This document shows positions 43,166 through 50,595 of a DNA stretch of 64,000 nt, piece after piece. Positions within the stretch are counted from its first letter, which is position 1, and every line of letters begins with the position of its first letter. Under the pieces are notes generated by a model. The model saw only the letters and a list, made by a program, of their open reading frames with translations. It ran no database searches and was not told the origin of the DNA. The stretch is from assembly GCF_046058945.1 (NCBI RefSeq), contig NZ_CP175511.1, positions 1,922,001 through 1,986,000 of the forward strand. The letters run 5' to 3'. The stretch is from Brochothrix campestris (GTDB lineage: Bacteria; Bacillota; Bacilli; Lactobacillales; Listeriaceae). Both the position numbers and the translations under genes were made by a program.

Positions 43166-43492
43166 TAAACTTACTATCATGATTCGGCACGTGGTGGCTA
43201 ACTTATTCTTGCAATTCATGGTTTCAATATCTTCTTTTGACATTCTTCCGCTCAATGGCACATTAGCTTCTGTATATTGTACACTTCCGTTGACTACAAA
43301 TGTGCCTATTGGAATACCTGTTAAAATACGATATTCTGGAACGTCTTCTTTATATCCCGAAAGTTCCCCATCTACCCATTTTAAAATTGTCTCATCTTGT
43401 AAATCTGTTAAAATAACTTTTAAACGAAGTAAAATCGTTTCTAAATTCCCTTCATTTTTCACAAAATCTTTTAGTAACTGACTTTTAGCCAA
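43166..43492 (-). pseudogene. AbiTii-like abortive infection protein, N-terminal part
   Basis: From ATG 43492: AKSQLLKDFVKNEGNLETIL, LRLKVILTDLQDETILKWVDGE (quoted in part), YKEDVPEYRILTGIPIG and VNGSVQYTEANVPLSGRM are the hallmarks of the AbiTii N-terminal domain. The frame runs into the IS30 end at 43165. About 27 bases next to the IS also leave the two halves out of frame, so excision of the IS alone may not restore the protein. Confidence 0.82.
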
Positions 43493-43928
43493 TACTTACC
43501 CCCCCTAAAAAAGTTCTTCCATGGTTTGTTTTATATATTTATTTTTTATTAATAAATCGTACGGATGATTCTTTCTTTTTAAAGCCTGGTTCTGTGTCAG
43601 AAATTTTGAAAGAGTTGAATAATCCTTTAATAGCAATGAATTAAGCAACATTTCAGTAGGTGCGGTTTTATTGAATTTCACTACATTTTAATATCTTCGC
43701 ACCTTAATACGTACCCAAAAATACATGTGAATCAGAACAAGACTACTTCTATAACCATCATTCATCTTAAACATTGCGTTTAACTTTCAACAAAAAAACG
43801 GTTGGCAAGGATTTTTTTCATTACTTTTTTTAATTACCTAGCTTTATTTAAGAATACGTTATACTTGATACTTTTATAATATAAGAAACTATTGATAATA
43901 CTATACCCTTTCCATCAATTAAAATTTC
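43493..43928. other. Gene-free stretch upstream of brochocin-C
   Basis: About 440 bases, very AT-rich, with no open frame. A part near 43670-43735 resembles 50435-50500 on the other side of the bacteriocin locus (shared TTGAATTT, CCAAAAATA and ATCAGAA patches in order), perhaps an old duplication around the locus. Confidence 0.4.
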
Positions 43929-43994
43929 ATTTCACGACAAAAAAAAGCTATTTTGAGAAATATTAACCAATAGTAAAAATTATCATGCTATCTT
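43929..43994 (+). promoter_or_regulatory. Regulated promoter of brcA
   Basis: ATTTCACGA (43929-43937) and ATTTTGAGA (43950-43958) start 21 bp apart, two helical turns, as for LytTR-type regulators. An extended -10 TGCTATCTT follows, with TATCTT at 43989, exactly 30 bases after the second box. The pheromone promoter at 49841 has the same geometry. Confidence 0.65.
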
Positions 43995-44034
43995 TTGTAT
44001 GTAATAAAAATTATTTAAAGGAGGGTGTTTCATC

Positions 44035-44268
44035 ATGCACAAGGTAAAAAAATTAAACAATCAAGAGTTACAACAGATCGTGGGAGGTTACAGTTCAAAA
44101 GATTGTCTAAAAGATATTGGTAAAGGAATTGGTGCTGGTACAGTAGCTGGGGCAGCCGGCGGTGGCCTAGCTGCAGGATTAGGTGCTATCCCAGGAGCAT
44201 TCGTTGGAGCACATTTTGGAGTAATCGGCGGATCTGCCGCATGCATTGGTGGATTATTAGGTAACTAG
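44035..44268 (+). CDS. brcA: Brochocin-C peptide A precursor
   Basis: A 77-residue two-peptide (class IIb) bacteriocin precursor. The 18-residue double-glycine leader MHKVKKLNNQELQQIVGG is followed by a 59-residue mature peptide starting YSSKDCLKDIGKGIG. The mature part is rich in Gly/Ala with GxxxG motifs, which let the two peptides form a helix pair in the target membrane, and has two Cys that may form a disulfide. As I recall it, this matches BrcA of Brochothrix campestris. GGAGGGTG precedes the ATG. First gene of brcA-brcB-brcI. Confidence 0.95.
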   Translation: MHKVKKLNNQELQQIVGGYSSKDCLKDIGKGIGAGTVAGAAGGGLAAGLGAIPGAFVGAHFGVIGGSAACIGGLLGN

Positions 44269-44280
44269 GAGGTTATATTT

Positions 44281-44463
44281 ATGAAAAAAGAACTATTGAA
44301 TAAAAATGAAATGAGTAGAATTATCGGCGGCAAAATAAATTGGGGAAATGTTGGCGGTTCTTGTGTTGGAGGTGCAGTAATTGGAGGCGCCCTCGGTGGA
44401 CTAGGTGGAGCTGGCGGAGGTTGCATTACAGGAGCTATCGGAAGTATTTGGGATCAATGGTAA
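44281..44463 (+). CDS. brcB: Brochocin-C peptide B precursor
   Basis: A 60-residue precursor: 17-residue leader ending IIGG and a 43-residue mature peptide starting KINWGNVGGSCVGG and ending GSIWDQW. It has multiple GxxxG motifs, two Cys and a C-terminal Trp usual for interface anchoring. It acts with BrcA in a two-peptide pore. It lies 12 bases after brcA with a GGAGG site, and its last codons overlap the immunity gene. Confidence 0.95.
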   Translation: MKKELLNKNEMSRIIGGKINWGNVGGSCVGGAVIGGALGGLGGAGGGCITGAIGSIWDQW

Positions 44464-44618
44464 AAACTATACTATTTTCGGTTGTAATTTCATTCGTTGC
44501 ATTATGTAACTTTTTAATAAAAAAAGATGTGTCTTCAAAAAAAAAATTATTTTTAACAGGTTCTATTGCTGTCTTTCTAATTATCTATGATTTTCTATGG
44601 ATTATATTCTCTAACTAG
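44457..44618 (+). CDS. brcI: Brochocin-C immunity protein
   Basis: A 53-residue membrane protein (MVKTILFSVVISFVALCNFL first, then a lysine-rich loop and IAVFLIIYDFLWIIFSN). Two hydrophobic helices separated by KKDVSSKKK fit a bacteriocin immunity protein. ATG 44457 overlaps the end of brcB by 7 bases, coupling immunity to toxin translation. The longer frame from 44340 is only a shadow of brcB. Size and position match the described BrcI. Confidence 0.9.
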   Translation: MVKTILFSVVISFVALCNFLIKKDVSSKKKLFLTGSIAVFLIIYDFLWIIFSN

Positions 44619-44680
44619 TACAAAGCTATATCTATATGTGTTAAATAATTATATAACAATAATATATATAATTATTTCAT

Positions 44681-44718
44681 CTGCATCATATTTTATTTCA
44701 GGATACTTTATGATGCAG
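44681..44718 (+). terminator. Hairpin after brcI
   Basis: CTGCATCATA and TATGATGCAG form a perfect 10-bp stem with an 18-base loop and a short T-rich tail. It could stop or trim the brcABI transcript. Confidence 0.55.
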
Positions 44719-44775
44719 TTTGTATTATATGTCTTTTAAGCAATGGAATTATGATTCATTATTTTAATTTATGAG

Positions 44776-45297
44776 GTGATTATATTTGAAAAAAATATTC
44801 ACAGGTATTTTAAGTATTTTTTGAGCATAATATTTGTATTATCATACTTTCCTCAAAATATTTATGCAGAAGAATCTAATGTCGTATTAAACGAAAAAGA
44901 AACACAATCTATTACCGATGTCTCAGCGGAACAATATCTATCAAATATACAAGGAATCAAAGCTCCTACAGGAAAGGAGTTACTCAACATTATGCACTCA
45001 GACGAAACCTATTTTCTATATATAGGTTATGAATCCTGTCCCTATTGTAGAGAATTTTCTAGAACCCTGTCCTCTTTTAAAACACAAAATTCATTTCCCA
45101 TCTATTATGTTGATCTTGAAATAAACTATAGTACTGATTTATCATCTGAGGAATTTACTGAATTTAAGTTGTTTTTTGATAAAAAAATTGGAGCCTTGTA
45201 TACGCCGACATTTGTACGTATCGAACACAAAACCCCAGTTTCCGGATTCATCGGCGGTAGCACAACTATACAACAATTACAAAGTATTAACAGCTAA
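44776..45297 (+). CDS. Thioredoxin-like bacteriocin accessory protein
   Basis: A 173-residue exported protein with a hydrophobic segment (YFLSIIFVLSYF) and likely cleavage after IYA, then a thioredoxin fold with CPYC at residues 88-91 (IGYESCPYC) and the cis-Pro in LYTPTFVRI. This resembles PedC-type accessory proteins that form disulfides in bacteriocins; both brochocin peptides have two Cys. It may be what is called BrcD. The start is doubtful: GAGGTGAT is ideally placed for TTG 44786 in another frame, which reads MKKIFTGILSIF and stops, so a frameshift or the GTG at 44776 must be used. Confidence 0.82.
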   Translation: MIIFEKNIHRYFKYFLSIIFVLSYFPQNIYAEESNVVLNEKETQSITDVSAEQYLSNIQGIKAPTGKELLNIMHSDETYFLYIGYESCPYCREFSRTLSSFKTQNSFPIYYVDLEINYSTDLSSEEFTEFKLFFDKKIGALYTPTFVRIEHKTPVSGFIGGSTTIQQLQSINS

Positions 45298-45317
45298 AGC
45301 AAATAACAAATATATTT

Positions 45318-45376
45318 ACTAAAATAAAACGTGATTAAAGAATTATCTTTTTGAGACGTTTTATTTTAGTTTTTTT
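45318..45376 (+). terminator. Terminator after the accessory gene
   Basis: ACTAAAATAAAACGT and ACGTTTTATTTTAGT form a perfect 15-bp stem followed by TTTTTT. Confidence 0.92.
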
Positions 45377-45437
45377 ACTTTAAGATTAAAATTAACGATT
45401 TTATGATTTTTTACACGTTTCTATCCAATTAAAGGTT

Positions 45438-45472
45438 ATCCTTCTGATAAGAAATGAAATTTTCAGAAGGAT
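45438..45472 (+). promoter_or_regulatory. Hairpin covering the ribosome site of the exporter gene
   Basis: ATCCTTCTGA and TCAGAAGGAT form a perfect 10-bp stem with a 15-base loop. The 3' arm contains the AGAAGGATGAG ribosome site of the gene starting at 45484, so folding would reduce its translation. Confidence 0.55.
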
Positions 45473-45483
45473 GAGAATATTAA

Positions 45484-47649
45484 ATGGAAAAATTTAAACT
45501 AATTAAACAACATGATGAAAAAGATTGTGGCGTAGCTTGCTTATCAATGATTTTAAATACGTATGGAACAAAAATTCCAATAAGCAAATTAAGAAATATG
45601 GCAGGAACAAATAGTCAAGGTACGTCTGCCCTTGGATTGGTGTGCGCGTTAGAAACATTGGGATTTGAAAGTGAAGTTTACCAGACTGATAGTACTATTT
45701 GGAAAGAAGAGTCCTTGATATTTCCCTTTATTGCTCATGTTGTCATAGATAAGTCATTTTTGCATTATGTCGTAATTTATGGATATAAAAATGGAAAAAT
45801 TTTGTTAGCTGACCCAGCTAAAGGAAAGCTAACAAAAACTCCAGATGAATTTGGAAAAGAATGGACAGGCATCGTACTATCCACATCGCCAACACCTAAT
45901 TATAAAGCTATTAGAGATAGCTCTCATGGATTATTTCATTATCTACCTCTGTTAAAAGAACAGAAAAAAATGATTATGGCTATTATATTTCTGTCTTTAG
46001 TACTAACTGGAATAGGAATCGTTGGATCGTATTACTTTCAAATTATTATAGATAAGATTATCCCATCAAACTCAATAAATCTATTATCTATCATCTCTAT
46101 AAGTCTTTTAACTATTTATATAACACAAGCAATTTTACAATATATAAAACAATATTTCTTGATAAAACTTGGACAACGCTTAAGTTCTATAATCATGTTA
46201 GGATACTTTCGACACGTATTAAGACTACCTATGAATTTTTTTTCAACAAGAAAATCTGGAGAGATTATCTCTCGATTTTTAGATGCAACTAAAGTTATTG
46301 ATGCTCTAGCAAATAGTACACTATCCCTTTTTCTTGATGTTTCAATGTTGTTAATAATTGGAGCCTCACTTTTTATACAGAATAACCTTCTATTTTTAAT
46401 AAGTTTTACCACTGTACCCATATATACCTTGATAGTCTATGTTTTTATAAAACCCTTTAATCAATCGAACGAAGAACAATTAGAAGCTGGGGCAGTTCTT
46501 AATTCTCATATTATAGAAAGTCTAAAAGGAATTGAGACGATAAAATCATTTAATGCGACAGATCAAATATACAGTAATATAAAAGATCAGTTTCAAGATA
46601 TGATGGTGAAATCATTAAAAAAAGAGAATCTGGATAACTTACAAGCAAATTTAAAAATGGCATTACAAGCTACTAGTACAACAATTTTACTCTGGATAGG
46701 AACATCACTTGTTCTTAAAGGACAATTGTCTATCGGGCAACTTATAACTTATAATGCGTTAATGGCATATTTTACAACACCTTTACAAAATATTATCAAC
46801 TTACAAGTCAAAATCCAAGCTGCCAAGGTAGCAAACGATCGTTTAAATGAAATATTCTATTTAGAACAAGAACATTTATGCGAAGATTCCATATTAAGCC
46901 TGTCTACTAGCTGCATGGAAAAAAACTTAATTGATATAACAAACCTATCATTCGCTTACGGATTTGAGGAAAATGTGCTTAATAACATCTCATTCTCAAT
47001 ACTACCTAATGAAAAAATAGCGATTGTGGGAATGAGTGGATCTGGCAAATCAACACTGGCAAAATTATTAGTAAATTTTTACGAAACTCAAAGCGGCACT
47101 ATCCATATACATGGAATTCCTATTCAAGAAATACCGAAAGCAACACTCCGAAATTCGATTAGTTATGTATCACAAGAAACCTTTTTCTTCAGTGATAGTA
47201 TATATAAGAACTTAATTTTTGGATTAGAGTTAGAACCTTCTATGGAAGAGATTATTTGGGCATGTGAAATAGCTATGATTAGAGAGTATATAGAGAGCTT
47301 ACCTCTAACTTACTTATCCGTTATTGAAGAAGATGCGAGTAACCTTTCAGGTGGGCAGAAACAACGGTTAGCTATCGCAAGAGCCTTATTAAAAAAATCT
47401 GACATAATCATTTTCGATGAAGCAACAAGCGGGTTAGATACACACTTAGAGTACGCGGTCATCCAAAACTTAATGAATCTAAAAAATAAAACTATTCTAT
47501 TCATAGCTCATCAACTTTCAATTGCAAAAGGATGTGATCGAATAATCGTTTTGGAAAATGGAAAACTTGTTGAGTTCGGAACTCACGATCAACTTAGTGT
47601 TTCAAAAGGTACGTATGAAAAATTATGGAGAATGTTAACGATTGCATGA
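45484..47649 (+). CDS. brcT: Bacteriocin ABC exporter with C39 leader peptidase
   Basis: A 721-residue peptidase-containing transporter that cuts double-glycine leaders and exports the mature peptide. C39 domain: catalytic Cys15 in HDEKDCGVACLSMIL, His in FLHYVVIYGY and Asp in LLADPAKGK. Six helices follow (about residues 165-440), then the ATPase with GMSGSGKST, LSGGQKQRLAIARALL and IIFDEATSGLD. It serves brcA, brcB and the pheromone precursor, all with GG leaders. The symbol follows my recollection of the published locus. Confidence 0.93.
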   Translation: MEKFKLIKQHDEKDCGVACLSMILNTYGTKIPISKLRNMAGTNSQGTSALGLVCALETLGFESEVYQTDSTIWKEESLIFPFIAHVVIDKSFLHYVVIYGYKNGKILLADPAKGKLTKTPDEFGKEWTGIVLSTSPTPNYKAIRDSSHGLFHYLPLLKEQKKMIMAIIFLSLVLTGIGIVGSYYFQIIIDKIIPSNSINLLSIISISLLTIYITQAILQYIKQYFLIKLGQRLSSIIMLGYFRHVLRLPMNFFSTRKSGEIISRFLDATKVIDALANSTLSLFLDVSMLLIIGASLFIQNNLLFLISFTTVPIYTLIVYVFIKPFNQSNEEQLEAGAVLNSHIIESLKGIETIKSFNATDQIYSNIKDQFQDMMVKSLKKENLDNLQANLKMALQATSTTILLWIGTSLVLKGQLSIGQLITYNALMAYFTTPLQNIINLQVKIQAAKVANDRLNEIFYLEQEHLCEDSILSLSTSCMEKNLIDITNLSFAYGFEENVLNNISFSILPNEKIAIVGMSGSGKSTLAKLLVNFYETQSGTIHIHGIPIQEIPKATLRNSISYVSQETFFFSDSIYKNLIFGLELEPSMEEIIWACEIAMIREYIESLPLTYLSVIEEDASNLSGGQKQRLAIARALLKKSDIIIFDEATSGLDTHLEYAVIQNLMNLKNKTILFIAHQLSIAKGCDRIIVLENGKLVEFGTHDQLSVSKGTYEKLWRMLTIA

Positions 47650-47708
47650 ATGCAACTACCTAATTTTAATTTTTCTTGTTATAATTAAGATAAGTCTAAT
47701 AACAGGAT

Positions 47709-49031
47709 GTGGTTAAGATTATTTTTCTTGATTTAGTCTCCTACTTTTTTAAAGATTTTTTTGATTTGATTTTATTGTTCTTATTGATCCGTATTTTAAC
47801 AAATATAAAGAATAAATCATTCTACGTTATTTTATCGGCGCTTATATTCCCCCTTACTTTACTTTCTGTAACAGACGTTCTAATTACCGGAATATCAATA
47901 ACTTTTCTATTTGTTTTATTAAGAATAAAATCATGGAGTAAATCTTCAACTAGCCGAATTGATGAGCTAATTGGTTTTTTAATTTCTTTATCACTCTATG
48001 CAATTGCTCCTCTTCTCTCATCCATCATTGTAACCAGTTGTTTGAATCTGAAAATGGATTCTTTAGCGCAAAACGGATTGTTAGTAGTTAGTACAATGGT
48101 TGGATTAGATTGGTTATTTGCGATTGGAATTGCCTATTTAATAAAGAAAAAATTTTTAAAAGGTTCTTTTCTTAATTCTGAAAAAAAAATTTTTACAATA
48201 CAGCTTGTAGTATTTTTAGCCTTTGTTTACTTATTCGCTGAAATATTGAGAAAAATGCAGGTCCTAGGTACACTTCAAAATATTATGGTTGGATTTTTAT
48301 TTGCTCAATTTTCCTTTACTATGTTCCTAACCTATTTTTCTTTTAAAAAAAATAGAGATAGAACTGAATTAGAAAATTTAAAAGAACAAATAGCTATGAT
48401 GAATATTTATACAAAAGATATTGAAAGAAATTATCAAGAATTACAAAAATTCCGCCATGATTACAAAAATTTGTTGCTCGCTTTAAAAACAACTCAGAAT
48501 ACTTCAGAAATCAATCATCAGTATTTAAATAAAATGATAGAATATTCTTATCACATTATTGATACAAATATTATGCGTTTTTCTGATATTCAAAATATAA
48601 AAATACCTTCAATTAAATCACTGATAATTGCTAAGCTTTCACAAGCTAAACAGACTGGATTAACTATCACGTTTGAATGCTTATCGCCGATTAATAATAT
48701 CAACTTTAATGAAGTCAAACTTATTCGTGTCTTAGGTATTCTTCTAGATAACGCTATAGAAGCTTCAGAAAAGTCACAACAGAAAAAAATTACCGTTTTA
48801 TTTATAGATTCACCAGACTCATTAGAAATTTCAATTGAGAACTCATACTTTGGAAACCTTGTAGATTTCTCAGCAATGAACAAAGAAGGCTATAGTACAA
48901 AAGGAAAAAATAGAGGCTTAGGCCTCTCAAATATTCAAGATATTCTCAATGAAAACAAACAAGTAGCATTCAATCACTATGCTGATAACGATATATTTGT
49001 TTCTATATTAACTATACGAAAGAGTGAGTAA
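47709..49031 (+). CDS. AgrC/HPK10-type histidine kinase (pheromone receptor)
   Basis: 440 residues. About six or seven helices occupy the first 210 residues; a coiled coil follows, then the atypical H-box FRHDYKNLLLAL, N-box RVLGILLDNAIEAS and G-box GLGLSNIQDIL. This is the class that senses peptide pheromones in bacteriocin and agr systems. The start (GTG 47709) is tentative because the ribosome site is poor. The 3' end overlaps the regulator gene by 8 bases. Confidence 0.88.
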   Translation: MVKIIFLDLVSYFFKDFFDLILLFLLIRILTNIKNKSFYVILSALIFPLTLLSVTDVLITGISITFLFVLLRIKSWSKSSTSRIDELIGFLISLSLYAIAPLLSSIIVTSCLNLKMDSLAQNGLLVVSTMVGLDWLFAIGIAYLIKKKFLKGSFLNSEKKIFTIQLVVFLAFVYLFAEILRKMQVLGTLQNIMVGFLFAQFSFTMFLTYFSFKKNRDRTELENLKEQIAMMNIYTKDIERNYQELQKFRHDYKNLLLALKTTQNTSEINHQYLNKMIEYSYHIIDTNIMRFSDIQNIKIPSIKSLIIAKLSQAKQTGLTITFECLSPINNINFNEVKLIRVLGILLDNAIEASEKSQQKKITVLFIDSPDSLEISIENSYFGNLVDFSAMNKEGYSTKGKNRGLGLSNIQDILNENKQVAFNHYADNDIFVSILTIRKSE

Positions 49032-49761
49032 TTTGACACTACCAATTATTCTTTGTGACGATGACATTATTTTAATGTCTCACTATAAAACAATAATAAC
49101 AAACTGGATTATGATTAACGATTACGATATGGAGTTAGTGTTATCTACCACTGATCCAGATGATATTTCCCTTTACATTTCTAAGAATAAGATAACCAAT
49201 AGTTTATTCTTTTTAGATATTGACTTAGGAAATAGATTGGATGGAATAGACATTGCGCAACACATCAGAAATGAGAATGAGTTTGCACAAATTGTTTTTA
49301 TTACCTCTCATCGAGAGCTGGCTTTAGAAACCTTGAAACGTCAAATATCTCCTTTGGACTTTATAGTTAAAGATGACAAAACTGAAAAAAAACAAATAGA
49401 AAATATTCTGGATGGACGTCACACTAAAACCTTTATAGATCACAGTTCCAACAAGCAACATCTATCTTTTATGATAGGATCAAGAAATATTCGTATTGAT
49501 GTTTCCTCTATTTATTTTTTAGAAACATCAATTACTCCCCATAAAATCATCTTATACGGGGATAATATTATGTACGAATTTTATGGTAAAATGAATGATT
49601 TGGAAAAAGAAAATAAAGAGCTTCTACGTGTTCATAAATCTTTTTTAGTTAATCCAAGCCACATCAAATCAATAGATTTCAAAACTCGTACAATTATCTT
49701 TCCAGAAGAATATATGTGTAACTTTTCTTTAGCAAAATCAAAATATTTAAAAAAGCTATAA
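49024..49761 (+). CDS. LytTR-family response regulator
   Basis: 245 residues: receiver domain with CDDD pocket, phosphoacceptor in FFLDIDLG and SPLDFIVKDD (Lys region), then a LytTR DNA-binding domain with LETSITPHKIILYG and LLRVHKSFLVNPSHI. LytTR regulators bind direct repeats about 21 bp apart, as seen before brcA and before the pheromone gene. GTG 49024 overlaps the kinase; TTG 49033 is an alternative start. Confidence 0.9.
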   Translation: MSNLTLPIILCDDDIILMSHYKTIITNWIMINDYDMELVLSTTDPDDISLYISKNKITNSLFFLDIDLGNRLDGIDIAQHIRNENEFAQIVFITSHRELALETLKRQISPLDFIVKDDKTEKKQIENILDGRHTKTFIDHSSNKQHLSFMIGSRNIRIDVSSIYFLETSITPHKIILYGDNIMYEFYGKMNDLEKENKELLRVHKSFLVNPSHIKSIDFKTRTIIFPEEYMCNFSLAKSKYLKKL

Positions 49762-49840
49762 ATAATTTAGAAAAACAGTTTCATAAATCATCTATTGTAT
49801 TTACATTTTTTCAACTCTGCTTAAATTACCGTCATCTAGT

Positions 49841-49906
49841 ATTTGAGGATTGAATTTTGCTGTTTCACGATGTATAAAACACTAACTAATTAGAATTAGT
49901 TATAAT
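49841..49906 (+). promoter_or_regulatory. Regulated promoter of the pheromone gene
   Basis: ATTTGAGGA (49841-49849) and GTTTCACGA (49862-49870) start 21 bp apart. A consensus TATAAT at 49901 follows the second box after exactly 30 bases, the same spacing as at brcA. Confidence 0.68.
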
Positions 49907-49933
49907 TTTGTTATCAATAAAGGAGGGTATCAA

Positions 49934-50071
49934 ATGCTAAAGAAAAAAACATTATCTCAAAAAGAATTGAAAACAATTATGGGAGGAACCCCTGGAGGCT
50001 TTGACTTTGTTACTGCTGGACCAAATGCTGCTCAAAACATTTTGAATTCTATTAGAAATTACTTTAAATGA
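49934..50071 (+). CDS. Double-glycine peptide, putative inducing pheromone
   Basis: A 45-codon gene with AGGAGGG 7 bases upstream. The leader MLKKKTLSQKELKTIMGG fits the LSxxELxxIxGG consensus. Cleavage gives a 27-residue peptide starting TPGGFDFVTAGPN and ending in an amphipathic cationic helix (ILNSIRNYFK). No Cys and no GxxxG repeats, unlike BrcA/BrcB, and no adjoining immunity gene. It follows the kinase-regulator pair and has a matching regulated promoter, so an autoinducer is the likely role. A third bacteriocin is the alternative. A second GG four residues after the first could give a shorter form. Confidence 0.82.
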   Translation: MLKKKTLSQKELKTIMGGTPGGFDFVTAGPNAAQNILNSIRNYFK

Positions 50072-50244
50072 TATGCTTTGTCACCAAAAATTATATTGAG
50101 CATTTTTATCTACTCCAAATTTTTGTTAATATCTGAAAATACAAAAATAATTCAGTCAGTGGTAAATAAATCTATTATGTACTTTCTTTACCACTGATTA
50201 GATATGTATAGAGTGTGAGTAATTCATTTTAATTACTTCATACT
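50072..50244. other. Intergenic region with two hairpins
   Basis: TCAGTGGTAAA (50157) pairs with TTTACCACTGA (50188), and AGAGTGTGAGTAATT (50209) pairs imperfectly with AATTACTTCATACTCT (50231). These may end the pheromone transcript. No coding frame. Confidence 0.5.
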
Positions 50245-50347
50245 CTATTTATCTAACCAATTATAGTAATCATCAAAAGTTGATTCCGCATATAGTTTCA
50301 ATAGCTCTGGGTGTAAGAGTTGAAATACTTTGATTATTTCCTGGATG
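50245..50347 (-). pseudogene. 3' relic of a second copy of the XRE-type gene
   Basis: The minus strand encodes VFQLLHPELLKLYAESTFDD and YYNWLDK then TAG, clearly related to the end of the complete XRE gene at 50596 (VFQSLRPKLLKLYAETTSDD, YYDWFER). Only about 32 codons survive. Confidence 0.82.
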
Positions 50348-50525
50348 GCTGTTCTGAAATTTTATAAAGTTGAAAAACACTATAAAAGCGGGATTTACAG
50401 CAAACTTTTAAGGGAAATAGTTTCACTAAATTTTATTGAATTTTAGATACTCGTTACCACCGTTCGTAACCAAAAATAAATAAATTGCACATCAGAATAT
50501 ATACTTTCCATTAATATAAAAATTC
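50348..50525. other. Non-coding stretch
   Basis: No feature apart from patches that resemble 43670-43735 upstream of brcA. Confidence 0.35.
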
Positions 50526-50570
50526 AAATAAAGAAGTCAACAGCATTCTTTGCTGTTGACTTCTTTATTT
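50526..50570. terminator. Perfect 20-bp bidirectional terminator
   Basis: 50526-50545 is the exact complement of 50551-50570 (AAGAAGTCAACAGCA core) with a 5-base loop. It lies after the XRE gene. Confidence 0.92.
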
Positions 50571-50595
50571 GGGTTACTTGATTAGACATCTGTTT

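Noticed and set aside
43600..43625. GGTTCTGTGTCA as an IS terminal repeat
   Set aside because: It resembles ends of some IS families only loosely; no partner end or transposase remnant is nearby.
44340..44618. 92-codon arginine/tryptophan-rich frame overlapping brcB
   Set aside because: Its first part is brcB read out of frame (CWRFLCWRCSNWRRPRW). Only the last 53 codons, from ATG 44457, form the immunity protein.
45389..45420. Third LytTR box pair before the exporter gene
   Set aside because: ATTAACGAT and TTTACACGT are 19 bp apart, match the other boxes poorly and are not followed by a -10 at 30 bases.
43493..50595. Flanking direct repeats making the brochocin locus a separate transposon
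   Set aside because: The resemblance between 43.7 and 50.45 kb is patchy, no transposase belongs to it and no clean termini are visible.
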